Below, piece after piece: positions 28,988 to 37,096 of a DNA stretch of 64,000 bases. Every line of letters begins with the position of its first letter. The stretch's first letter is position 1. Made by a program: the position numbers and the translations under genes. The DNA is taken from assembly GCF_016598575.1 (NCBI RefSeq), contig NZ_CP066801.1, positions 992,001 to 1,056,000 on the forward strand, in the 5' to 3' direction. Under the pieces are notes generated by a model that had not been told where the DNA came from, did not search any database, and was given only the letters and a program-made list of their open reading frames with translations. Origin of the DNA: Streptomyces sp. HSG2 (lineage in GTDB: Bacteria > Actinomycetota > Actinomycetes > Streptomycetales > Streptomycetaceae).

Positions 28988-30994
28988 TCAACGCGCACGA
29001 CCCCTCAGCCAGATCAGCAGACAGCCACCGAGCAGCACGAGAAGCGACAACACCACTGCCGAGTCCAGGGGTTGCCCCACCAGCCGCGAGAAAGCCGCCC
29101 ACGAGGGCCACCCTTCGGAGAGCCACCCCGGCGACACCGCCTCACCGGCCCGAACGGGGGGACCCGCGGCCGCGGTCACCGGGACGCCGTCGCGCAACCG
29201 GCCGAGGAGCGGGGCGACGACGACGGGAACGGCCACCGCCGCGGCGAGCCCGGCCGCGGTGGACCGGAAGAGCCCGGCCCCCAGCACCCCCAACCAGGAA
29301 CACCCCACGATCAGCCCCACCCAACCGCCGACCTGGGCCGCCCAGTCCGCGGGCACCTCACTCGCCGAACGGCCGGGCACGAGGAGGAGGGCCGCGACAT
29401 CGGCGAGCACGACAACGGCGGCCAGGACCGCCGCCATGGCGCCGACCAGGAGGAGCTTGGCGGCCAACAGCCCGAACCGCTGCGGAACCGCGCACCGGTC
29501 CAGCGTCAGGACCGGATACCGGAACTCCTCCCCGGAGGCGAGCGCGCCGAGCAGGGCGGCCCCCAGGGCGGCCGGCGGGAGAGGGAAGGCCCCCGGCCAC
29601 GCGGCCAGCACCCGCGCCGGTGGCGCGTGTCCCACGTGGGCGAGCACCGCGGCCGACACCATCGACGCACAGACCACCACGGCCCCCACTCGCACGGCGG
29701 TTGCCAGGTGGGTCGCGCGCCGAAGTTCGTAGCGGAACGGACGCTGGGGACCCGGCACGGTCCTCGCCCGAGAACCGTGCGTCCGGACTCGGGGCGCCGG
29801 GCCCAAGCCGGCCCGTCCCGGGCGGGCGCCGGTTCTGCCCGAGGCGGAGGAAGCCGAGGTCGGGCCGGAGGCGCCGCGGTGCGGGGACGTGTCACCGGGA
29901 GGCGCCGGGAGGAGCGCTGCTTCGCCCGGCGGTCGGCCGGGGTCGCGATCCGAGGTCGGTTCGTCGGGAGTGTCCTCGACACGACGCATCCGACCGCCAC
30001 CGAGGGCCGCGGGTACGGTGCCACCGGCGACAGGCGACATCGCACTCGCGACGGGGCTCGCCTCGTAGGGCCGGTCGCCGGCCGCGTGGTCGAGGCCCGG
30101 CGCACCGCCATCGCCGGGCGCTCCCATGTCCCCGGTCTCGTCGGCCAGTCGGTGGACGGGGATTCCGCTTCGGAAGGCCGCCTCGCCGATCTCGGCGCAG
30201 GAACCCCCGAACACGGTCAGGCGGTTGCCTCCGTCGGGGACGACCTCCACCGGTCGGCGCTCGGCCCGGGCCTGCCGCGCGAGGACGGCGGCGAGCCGAG
30301 CGGCCTGTGGGCTGCGCACGACCACACGCGGTCGGAGACGCGTCCGGGCGAACTCGCCGACTCCCTGGTCGGCGACGACCCTTCCCTTGTCCAGCGTGAC
30401 GACTCGGTCGGCGATCCGAGCGGCCACCTCGGCGTCGGTGGTGGCCCAGAGCACGGTGCCACCCTGGGAGGCGTAGGCACGTACGGTGTCGAGCATCGGA
30501 CGGCTGTCCACTCCGGCCAGACGCCCGGTCGGATCGTCGAGCACGAGGGTGTGCGGGTCCGTCGACAACGCGACGGCCAAGCCGAAACGGCGTTCCATTC
30601 CCGGGGAGAGCGTGCCGAGTCGCTCGCCACGCATCTCGCTCAGACCGACCGTCTCCAACACCTCGTCGGCTCGACCGACCTGTACCCCGGCGGCCGCGCA
30701 GACCATGGCCAGGTGATCGCGGAGCGTCCGCCCCGGGTTTCCCCGCACGTCACCGAGCAGGACACCCACTTCGCGCGCCGGGTACGCGATGCGGTGCAGC
30801 GGTCGGCCTCTGAAGTACGTGACGCCTCTGCCCCGTTGCAGCCCGAGCATGAGGCGGAGGGCTGTCGTCTTGCCGGAGCCCGGCGTCCCGAGCAGGGTCG
30901 TGACGCGCCCTCCCGAGGCCTCGAACGAGACGTCGTCGAGGGCGAGTGGGAGTCCTCGACGAGGGGCGCTGGTCAGTCCGAATGCCTGGATCAC
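28988..30994 (-). CDS. ABC transporter ATP-binding protein fused to a membrane domain
   Basis: A 668-residue protein. Residues 1 to about 215 are an ABC ATPase: Walker A GTPGSGKTT, a signature reading LSPGMERR (divergent from LSGGQ), Walker B LVLDDP and a switch region before TLDKGRVV. A long Pro/Gly/Ala/Arg linker follows (about 285-410). The rest has about six hydrophobic segments (for example VRVGAVVVCASMVSAAVLAHVG and VLSLLVLLGGCLLIWL) resembling ABC-2 permeases. Most bacterial exporters of this type split these functions between two genes, so a single polypeptide is notable. The frame opens at TTG 31003, but GTG 30994 (MIQAFGLTS) is more plausible. It lies upstream of whiH with a 163-bp gap. 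Substrate unknown. Confidence 0.85.
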   Translation of the reverse strand: MIQAFGLTSAPRRGLPLALDDVSFEASGGRVTTLLGTPGSGKTTALRLMLGLQRGRGVTYFRGRPLHRIAYPAREVGVLLGDVRGNPGRTLRDHLAMVCAAAGVQVGRADEVLETVGLSEMRGERLGTLSPGMERRFGLAVALSTDPHTLVLDDPTGRLAGVDSRPMLDTVRAYASQGGTVLWATTDAEVAARIADRVVTLDKGRVVADQGVGEFARTRLRPRVVVRSPQAARLAAVLARQARAERRPVEVVPDGGNRLTVFGGSCAEIGEAAFRSGIPVHRLADETGDMGAPGDGGAPGLDHAAGDRPYEASPVASAMSPVAGGTVPAALGGGRMRRVEDTPDEPTSDRDPGRPPGEAALLPAPPGDTSPHRGASGPTSASSASGRTGARPGRAGLGPAPRVRTHGSRARTVPGPQRPFRYELRRATHLATAVRVGAVVVCASMVSAAVLAHVGHAPPARVLAAWPGAFPLPPAALGAALLGALASGEEFRYPVLTLDRCAVPQRFGLLAAKLLLVGAMAAVLAAVVVLADVAALLLVPGRSASEVPADWAAQVGGWVGLIVGCSWLGVLGAGLFRSTAAGLAAAVAVPVVVAPLLGRLRDGVPVTAAAGPPVRAGEAVSPGWLSEGWPSWAAFSRLVGQPLDSAVVLSLLVLLGGCLLIWLRGRAR

Positions 30995-31092
30995 CCGAAG
31001 CAAGATAGCGCGATACGCACCTTTTGACGCGAAACGCGCACTCTTGGGCGTTCAGGTATCGCGCCCCACTCGCCTTCCGCGGGCACGGGATG

Positions 31093-31851
31093 TCAGACCT
31101 CGGGGCGGAGCATGGGCGGATTCAGAAGCGTGGCGCCACCGGCGCGGAAGAGCTGGGCCGGTCGACCGCCCTGTCGAGTCGTGGTGCCGCCGGTGGGTAC
31201 CAGAAAGCCGGGTGTGCCGGTCACCTTGCGGTGGAAGTTGCGCGGGTCGAGCGTCACGCCCCACACGGCCTCGTAGACCCGACGCAACTCGCCGACAGTG
31301 AACTCGGCGGGGCAGAACGCCGTGGCCAGAGACGAGTACTCGATCTTCGAGCGGGCCCGCTCCACACCGTCGGCCAGGATCAGATCGTGATCGAAGGCCA
31401 GCGGAGCCGCCGCCTCGGCGACACGGCCCTCCCCGACCCGGCCCAGCAACTCCTCGACCGGTGCCCACCTGACCGTGTTCGCGTCGCCCCCCGCCCTGGG
31501 CGCGGGGAGGTCCGGCGCCAGCGCCAGGTGGGCGACGCTGACCACGCGCATCCTCGGGTCTCGGTCGGGGTCGCCGTACGTGGCGAGTTGCTCCAGATGG
31601 GCACCGTCGACGCGCGCGGGTTCGCCCGGATCGTGGACTCGCAGCCCGGTCTCCTCGGCCAGTTCGCGTGCCGCGGCCTGGGCCAGGTCCTCATCGGCAC
31701 GGACGAAGCCCCCGGGAAGGGCCCAGCGCCACTGGAAGGGGGGTTCTCCTCGGCGCACGGCCAGGACACACAGCGAATGACGACGCACGGTCAGCACGAC
31801 CAGATCCACGGTCACAGCGAAGGGCGGATGGGCAGACGGGTCGTAGGGCAT
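31093..31851 (-). CDS. nrtR: NrtR-type regulator: Nudix domain fused to winged helix
   Basis: A 252-residue protein. Residues about 10-150 are a Nudix domain with an intact Nudix box: GFVRADE, seven residues, then RELAEETGL, so hydrolase activity is possible. Residues about 165-235 are the NrtR winged helix (FTVGELRRVYEAVWG, then LDPRNFHRKVTGTPGFLVPTG). NrtR proteins sense ADP-ribose or related compounds and repress NAD metabolism genes; most have lost the Nudix residues, and this one has not. No NAD gene is adjacent, so targets lie elsewhere. The frame is open to 32169, but ATG 31851 starts the conserved MPYDPSAHPPFAVTVDLV. A TCGTC-N5-GACGA palindrome overlaps the ribosome-site region. It could instead be a plain Nudix hydrolase. 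Confidence 0.85.
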   Translation of the reverse strand: MPYDPSAHPPFAVTVDLVVLTVRRHSLCVLAVRRGEPPFQWRWALPGGFVRADEDLAQAAARELAEETGLRVHDPGEPARVDGAHLEQLATYGDPDRDPRMRVVSVAHLALAPDLPAPRAGGDANTVRWAPVEELLGRVGEGRVAEAAAPLAFDHDLILADGVERARSKIEYSSLATAFCPAEFTVGELRRVYEAVWGVTLDPRNFHRKVTGTPGFLVPTGGTTTRQGGRPAQLFRAGGATLLNPPMLRPEV

Positions 31852-31864
31852 ACGACGATGATAG

Positions 31865-31879
31865 TCGTCTTCCTGACGA
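31865..31879. promoter_or_regulatory. Palindrome at the nrtR start (putative autoregulatory operator)
   Basis: TCGTC and GACGA are spaced by five bases, with T/A-rich flanks reading TTTATCGTC...GACGACTAT on the gene strand. It sits 14 bases before the ATG, where a repressor would block translation initiation or transcription. The link to NrtR is inference. Confidence 0.5.
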
Positions 31880-32198
31880 TAAACACGTCGTTCTCCGTCC
31901 CTGCGGGGGGCCGTTCCCGGCGGGCTCGCGAGCGGCGTCCCGCACCCGCGTGGGGCCCAACGCGTGCGCCGCGGAACGTGGCCGTCGACGGATGCGGACG
32001 CCGCCCGGGGCGGACTTGCCGGTGCGCGAGTCGGAACGTCCCGCCCCGGTCCGGCTCGCGCACCCTCGCGCCTCGTGCGAACGCCGAAGCCGCCGCGATG
32101 CCCGGGCCGGGCGGCGGGGAGGAGCGGTCTCCCCAGGGCCCCTCCCCACCCCTCCTGCCCCTTCCCCACGACTCGGGCCGCCCGGCCCCCCGCCGCTC
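31880..32198. other. Intergenic region between nrtR and the DUF4192 gene
   Basis: About 320 bp of very GC-rich sequence between the nrtR start and the DUF4192 stop, both on the minus strand. Overlapping open frames exist only because of base composition. It should contain the nrtR promoter; none is clear. Confidence 0.35.
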
Positions 32199-33758
32199 CT
32201 ACCGTTCGTCGGTGCCGGGGCCCGACTCCCCACCGGGGTCCCTCTCCTCTCGCCGGGGCGCGTCGTCGCGGGCCTCGGGGGCCGCGCGACGCGACCCGGG
32301 ACGACAGGCTTGCCCGCGACCGGGCGGACGCGTGTCCGCCGGTCGCCTGCCGGCCGCGTTTCCGCGGCGCGTGGCCACTTCGCCGGAGACTCCCCGGCCC
32401 CGAGCCACGGAGCGACGGCCGCCACCGGCCCTCGCTCTCGCGCCGGTCCGAGAACCGCGTGCCGGGTTGGCCGGGGGACTCGAAGTGGCCGCCGCCCCTG
32501 TCGGTTCGACGGACGCGGCGGCCGGGAGTTCACCGGCCGCTTCCTCCCGCTCCACCGCGACGCCCCCGAAGCGCTCGGCCCGCAGACACCGACGGATCGA
32601 CTCGGGATCGAAACCCTCGTCGCAGGCCTGGTGGAGCAGTCGGGCGAAGAGGTAGTCCGCATCCGCTCCCAACGCCATGGCCAGAGCCTCCCGGGCCTCG
32701 AGTTCGTCGCCTGCCGACCACGCCACCCATCCGGCGAGGGTGAGCGGAGCGGCGGCGTACTCGCCGTAGGTGCCGACGCAGCGCCGGGCCAGCGCCCGCC
32801 ACATCCGAAGCGCGGGGGCGGCGTCCGCTCCCTCCATCCACGCCGCCGCGCGGTCGCGGGTCGTGCGGTCCTGCAGGCCGAGCAACAGCGCCGCGGCCTC
32901 TTCGTGTCCGATCAAGGAGTCGTCCCGCCGGTCGGCGGCGGCCGTCCCCGGGCCTGGAACCACCCCGGCCAGTCGGCGCATGACACGTCGGGCCAGACGC
33001 AGAGTCCGATGGGCCACCTCCTCGCGGCCCCGCTCGTCGAGAATCCTGGGGAGGAGTTCGGGACCCGCCGCGTCGAGAGCGGCCTCCTGCCCGGCGAGGT
33101 CGCCACTCTCCCAGGGGCGCAGGCGCGCGTGCAGGTCGCTCAGGGAGCCGGGCCGCGGCAGGCCGGCGTAGGTCGCGGCGGCGGCGAGGACCGAGGTGCC
33201 CGGCAGCCGCAACGGTGTGCCCTCGGCCGGACAGCAGCCGTGGTCGTCGCAGCAGTATGACCAGAAGCGGCCTGCCGAGATGCACAGCGCCTCCACGACG
33301 GGCACGTCGAGGGCGCCGCACTCGACGCGGAGCGACTGGGCCAGTGGTCGCAGTCGCTCCATCACCCGGGCCCCCGACCTCTCCCCGGCCGGCTCTCGAC
33401 ACACGTAGGCCACCATCCTCTCCGGCCGGGCACCGCGCCGCTCGGCACCGAGGATCAGTCCGTGTGCCACCTGCCGGGCAGCGAACGGCCAGTCACCCTC
33501 GTCCTCCGGGATCCCCATCCGCGCCCTGCCTCCGAGCCGGCCCCGACCATCGACGTCCCGGACGGCGACCAGGACGATGCTGTTCTCGGGGCGATAGCCC
33601 AGCAGATAGGGCAAGGCGTCGGCGAGTTCGCCGGCCGTTCGCAGTGTGACCCTTGGTCGACCGTCGGCCTCGTGGCTCGGCGGCGGCGAGCCGGACTCGC
33701 CACGACCCGCGACGCCGTCGCCTTCCGGTGATCCCGTCGTGCCGTTCTCGTTCGTCAT
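32199..33758 (-). CDS. DUF4192 family protein
   Basis: A 519-residue DUF4192 protein, a family almost confined to actinobacteria and without assigned function. The conserved core (residues about 35-400) starts VTLRTAGELADALPYLLGYRPENSIVLVAV and contains the cysteine/histidine cluster RFWSYCCDDHGCCP, a likely metal site, and the helical GWVAWSAGDELEAREALAMAL with tetratricopeptide-like character. The last 110 residues are Pro/Arg/Ala/Gly-rich and probably disordered. The frame opens at 33812, but ATG 33758 (MTNENGTTG) is the reasonable start. Cytoplasmic. In Streptomyces it lies near hrdB and recQ-like genes, as here. It is divergent from the glyoxalase-fold gene across 323 bp. Confidence 0.85.
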   Translation of the reverse strand: MTNENGTTGSPEGDGVAGRGESGSPPPSHEADGRPRVTLRTAGELADALPYLLGYRPENSIVLVAVRDVDGRGRLGGRARMGIPEDEGDWPFAARQVAHGLILGAERRGARPERMVAYVCREPAGERSGARVMERLRPLAQSLRVECGALDVPVVEALCISAGRFWSYCCDDHGCCPAEGTPLRLPGTSVLAAAATYAGLPRPGSLSDLHARLRPWESGDLAGQEAALDAAGPELLPRILDERGREEVAHRTLRLARRVMRRLAGVVPGPGTAAADRRDDSLIGHEEAAALLLGLQDRTTRDRAAAWMEGADAAPALRMWRALARRCVGTYGEYAAAPLTLAGWVAWSAGDELEAREALAMALGADADYLFARLLHQACDEGFDPESIRRCLRAERFGGVAVEREEAAGELPAAASVEPTGAAATSSPPANPARGSRTGARARAGGGRRSVARGRGVSGEVATRRGNAAGRRPADTRPPGRGQACRPGSRRAAPEARDDAPRREERDPGGESGPGTDER

Positions 33759-33879
33759 GGAACGACGATCTCGCGGAATGCGAGCCTCCGGTTGGCCTGT
33801 GGACAACTCCAATCAGGTGCACGTCACGCGCCGGTTCGCACCGACGGCACGGCTCCACTCCTTCGAGGCCACGACGCCG

Positions 33880-33909
33880 TTGCCCCCCCACCGCGCCCCC
33901 GGGTACAGT
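33880..33909 (+). promoter_or_regulatory. Candidate promoter before an 18-codon leaderless frame
   Basis: TTGCCC (33880-33885) and TACAGT (33904-33909) are spaced by 18 bases, close to the HrdB consensus for Streptomyces. The expected start point, seven or eight bases downstream, coincides with GTG 33917, so the transcript may be leaderless. It would serve the glyoxalase-fold gene at 34082. Confidence 0.5.
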
Positions 33910-33916
33910 CCTGGAC

Positions 33917-33973
33917 GTGAACACCGGACCGGCTCACCGCCACACACGGATCGGCCACCCGGTGGGCGACTGA
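33917..33973 (+). CDS. Possible leaderless 18-residue leader peptide
   Basis: A GTG-started frame of 18 codons (MNTGPAHRHTRIGHPVGD) that begins where the candidate promoter should initiate. It contains three histidines and no hydrophobic core. It has no homologue I recognise, and translation is unproven. It precedes the VOC-family gene by 108 bases and could be a regulatory upstream frame or chance. Confidence 0.3.
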   Translation: MNTGPAHRHTRIGHPVGD

Positions 33974-34081
33974 GCGGCCTCCGGGGGCCCTTGGCGCTCG
34001 CCCCCGCCTCGGCACGTGGACCTCCCTGCGCTCGTGCAGGCGAGATTCCCGTTCCCTCTGCAAGACGACGAGGTCAGCCGA

Positions 34082-34456
34082 GTGACAGCCACGTTCGATC
34101 ACACCATCATCGCCGCCGAGGATCGTCACGTCTCGGCACGATTCTTCCAAGACCTGCTGGAGGTCCCGGAGGCTCCCTCCTGGGGGCCCTTCACGAACAT
34201 CCAGCTCCCCGACGGCGTACTGTTGCAGTTCGCCGAGCCGCCGGTGGAGATCCAGATGCAGCACTACGCCTTCGCGCTCGACGACGAGCACTTCGATCGC
34301 GCCCACCGGTGGCTCCTCGACCGCGGCATCGAGCACTGGGCCGACCCCCAGATGCGGCGACCCGGCGAGATCAATCACGGCCATGGCGGCCGGGGCGTGT
34401 ACTTCAAGGACCCCGCCGGTCACGCGATCGAGCTGATCACCGGGTCCTACCTGTAG
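34082..34456 (+). CDS. VOC (glyoxalase/bleomycin-resistance fold) family protein
   Basis: A 124-residue vicinal-oxygen-chelate protein. It has the paired beta-alpha-beta-beta-beta modules: FDHTIIAAEDRHVSARFFQDLLEV at the start, then HYAFALDDEHFDRAHRWLLDRGI and GRGVYFKDPAGHAIELIT at the end. Candidate metal ligands are the histidine in FDHTI, the histidine of the second module and the glutamate in IELIT. The substrate cannot be inferred. The frame is open from 34016, but GTG 34082 (VTATFDH) has GAGGTC upstream and suits the fold. It stands alone between divergent DUF4192 and convergent recQ. The stop codon lies inside an 11-bp inverted repeat. Confidence 0.85.
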   Translation: MTATFDHTIIAAEDRHVSARFFQDLLEVPEAPSWGPFTNIQLPDGVLLQFAEPPVEIQMQHYAFALDDEHFDRAHRWLLDRGIEHWADPQMRRPGEINHGHGGRGVYFKDPAGHAIELITGSYL

Positions 34457-34474
34457 GACCCGGGCCCGCTCTCA

Positions 34475-34511
34475 CCGGTGCCCGGCCGGTCGATCGAAGG
34501 CCGGGCACCGG
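34475..34511. terminator. Bidirectional terminator between the VOC gene and recQ
   Basis: CCGGTGCCCGGCC and GGCCGGGCACCGG form a perfect 13-bp stem with an 11-base loop, between converging genes. Confidence 0.85.
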
Positions 34512-34597
34512 CCGTCTCGTGAGCGGCACCGACCGAAGGCGGCGGCCCGGTGTTCACGCCCCCGGCCCGCCGGCTCGGTCCCTTCCGCGCGCGGGCC

Positions 34598-36754
34598 TCA
34601 CCCCACCGTGGCGAGCACCAGGGGCAGGACGCGTTCGCACCCCGCTCGACGCAGCAGACGGGCGGCGACCGCGAGGGTCCACCCCGAGTCCGTGTAGTCG
34701 TCGACCAGCAGCACGGGCCCCGTGGAGCGTCGCAGCGTCTCGGTCACGTCGTCCGGCAGGGCGAAGGCGTCGGAGAGCTCCCTCAGCCGTTGGGCGGAGT
34801 TGCTTCGCCTACCACCGGCGGATCCGGCCCGCTCGTGACTCAGCGTGCCCAGGAAGGGCAGCCGCCCGGTGTCGGCGATCCCCCGGGCCAGGGAGTCGAC
34901 CAGCGTCGGCCGGGTCCGCGACGGCACGGCGACCACCCCCACCGGGCGCCCGGACGCCCCTTCGGCCGGCGACGCCCAACCACCCGGAGAACGGGCCCAA
35001 TCGGCCAGCACCGCCACGGCAGCGCGCAGAACGTCCTCGGGGACGGCATGATCCGCCGCGTTCTCCGCGAGCAGCGGGCGCAACCTGTTCCCCCAGCCGA
35101 TGTCCGAAAGCCTCCCCAAGGCCCGGCCGGGAGAGCAGCGCTCCGTCGGCGGGATCCTCCCCTTGAGGTCGAGCCCCAAGGCGGCCATCCCCGTCGGCCA
35201 CATGCGGCGTGGTTCGACCTCCACCCCCGGCCGGTCCAGCTCGCTCTCCGCCCCCTCGAGGGCGGACCGGGAGACCGACGCGTCGACCCATCGCCCCACA
35301 CAGTTGTCGCAGCGCCCGCACGGCACGGCGCCCTCGTCGTCCAACTGCCGACGCAGGAACTCCATCCGGCACCCGGACGTGGTCGCGTAGTCGAGCATGG
35401 CCCGCTGTTCGGCCGCACGCCGTCGAGCGACCCGGGCGTACCGCTCCGCGTCGTACACCCAGTCCACTCCCGTGGCCGCCCAACCGCCCTTCACCCGCCG
35501 CACCGCGCCGTCGACGTCCAACACCTTCAACATCGTCTCCAGCCGTGCGCGTCGCATGTCCACCGAGGCCTCCAGCGCCGGTACGGACAACGGTCGTCCG
35601 GCCTCCGCGAGAACCGACAAGGTCTGTCGGACCTGGCTCTCCGGAGGGAAGGCGGTGTCCGCGAAGTACCGCCAGATCGCCTCGTCCTCCTTGCCCGGCA
35701 ACAGCAGTACGTCGGCGTGGTCGACGCCGCGCCCCGCACGCCCGATCTGCTGGTAGTAGGCGATCGGCGAGGACGGTGCTCCGAGATGGACCACGAAGCC
35801 CAGGTCCGGCTTGTCGAAGCCCATGCCCAACGCCGAGGTGGCGACCAGGGCTTTCACGCGGTTGCCCAGCAGGTCGATCTCGGCCCGCAGCCGATCGGCG
35901 TTCTCGGTTCGCCCGGTGTAGGAGGCCACCTCGAAACCACGTTGCCGCAGGAAGGTCGTCGTCTCCTCGGCCGCCGCCACCGTGAGCGTGTACACGATCC
36001 CCGAGCCCGGCAGAGTCCCCAGGTGCTCGGCGAGCCAGGCGAGCCGGTGGGCCGCGTCCGGCAGGCCGACCACCCCCAGCCGCAGACTCTCGCGCTCCAG
36101 CGGGCCCCGAAGCACCAGCGTCTCTCGCTCCCCGGTGCCCAGTTGCTCGGCCACGTCCGCGGTGACGCGGGCGTTGGCGGTCGCGGTCGTGGCGAGCACG
36201 GGCACGTCGGGTGCCAACTCGGAGAGCATCGCGCGCAACCTGCGGTAGTCGGGCCGGAAGTCGTGCCCCCAGTCGGACACGCAGTGCGCCTCGTCGACGA
36301 CGAGCAGACCGGTCGTGGCCGCCAGTTCGGGGAGCACGCGCTCGCGGAAGCCGACGGAGTTGAGCCTCTCCGGACTGACCAGGAGAACGTCCGCGTCGCC
36401 CCGCTCGATCTCCTCGTGGATCTCACCCCATTCCTCCGGATTCGCGGAGTTGATGGTGCGCGCGCGGATGCCGGCCCGCCGCGCCGCCTCCACCTGGTTC
36501 CGCATCAACGCGAGCAACGGCGAGACGATGACGCTGGGTCCCGCGCCACGACGCCGCAGCAACACGGTGGCGACGAAGTAGACCGCCGACTTGCCCCACC
36601 CTGTGCGCTGCACCACCAGGGCACGCCGACGGTCCCGGACCAGGGCCGACACCGCCCGCCACTGGTCGTCCCTCAGGCGCGCGGAGCCCCCGGGGCTCCC
36701 CACGAGTTCGGCGAGGACGGCGTCGGCTTCGGCACGCAACCGCTGATTGTCCAT
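34598..36754 (-). CDS. RecQ-family DNA helicase with C-terminal phosphoribosyltransferase-like domain
   Basis: A 718-residue protein. The helicase core (about 25-345) shows motif I RTGWGKS, motif II VVDEAHCVSDWGHDF (with the RecQ aromatic loop), TTATAN, SALGMGFDKPDLGFVVH and QQIGRAGRG. The RecQ zinc site follows (SGCRMEFL and CGRCDNC, about 440-470). Beyond it the last 200 residues resemble a phosphoribosyltransferase, with the PRPP-loop-like VLLVDDYTDSGWTLAVAARLL near the end; no HRDC domain is seen. Such fusions appear in actinobacteria, and the role of the added domain is unknown. The frame opens at 37603, but ATG 36754 (MDNQRLRAE) is taken as start. It acts on DNA in the cytoplasm, probably in recombination or repair. 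Confidence 0.9.
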   Translation of the reverse strand: MDNQRLRAEADAVLAELVGSPGGSARLRDDQWRAVSALVRDRRRALVVQRTGWGKSAVYFVATVLLRRRGAGPSVIVSPLLALMRNQVEAARRAGIRARTINSANPEEWGEIHEEIERGDADVLLVSPERLNSVGFRERVLPELAATTGLLVVDEAHCVSDWGHDFRPDYRRLRAMLSELAPDVPVLATTATANARVTADVAEQLGTGERETLVLRGPLERESLRLGVVGLPDAAHRLAWLAEHLGTLPGSGIVYTLTVAAAEETTTFLRQRGFEVASYTGRTENADRLRAEIDLLGNRVKALVATSALGMGFDKPDLGFVVHLGAPSSPIAYYQQIGRAGRGVDHADVLLLPGKEDEAIWRYFADTAFPPESQVRQTLSVLAEAGRPLSVPALEASVDMRRARLETMLKVLDVDGAVRRVKGGWAATGVDWVYDAERYARVARRRAAEQRAMLDYATTSGCRMEFLRRQLDDEGAVPCGRCDNCVGRWVDASVSRSALEGAESELDRPGVEVEPRRMWPTGMAALGLDLKGRIPPTERCSPGRALGRLSDIGWGNRLRPLLAENAADHAVPEDVLRAAVAVLADWARSPGGWASPAEGASGRPVGVVAVPSRTRPTLVDSLARGIADTGRLPFLGTLSHERAGSAGGRRSNSAQRLRELSDAFALPDDVTETLRRSTGPVLLVDDYTDSGWTLAVAARLLRRAGCERVLPLVLATVG

Positions 36755-37096
36755 GGAACCATGCAACCCGATGGCCGCGTCCGTCGGCCATCCGGGGGCG
36801 CGACACGGAGGAGCACGGCCCCGGGAACCGGGTCGAGCGTGAGGGAAAAGCGGGCCGACGCCGCGACCGGCGGGACCGGCGGGACGACACCGGAATCCGA
36901 AGGCGGAAGATAGGGCACGCATCGTCGGATATCGGTCGGCCGCCCCGATTGCCCGTTGCCGCATCTGCCTTCGGCAGGAAGAATCGGAGTCCGCTCCCCG
37001 CGCGGCTCGGCCGTGGTCCGGAAGGGCTTCGCCGCGGGGCGCGCTCCCACGCATCCGAACCGCCCGCTGTCCGGGCGTGCAGCCGAAGGGAGGGAC
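36755..37096. other. Divergent region between recQ and a hypothetical gene
   Basis: About 340 bp between divergent starts; no gene is supported. A small hairpin (CTGCC/GGCAG) is present near 36964-36976. Promoters are expected but not recognised. I saw no LexA box here. Confidence 0.35.
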
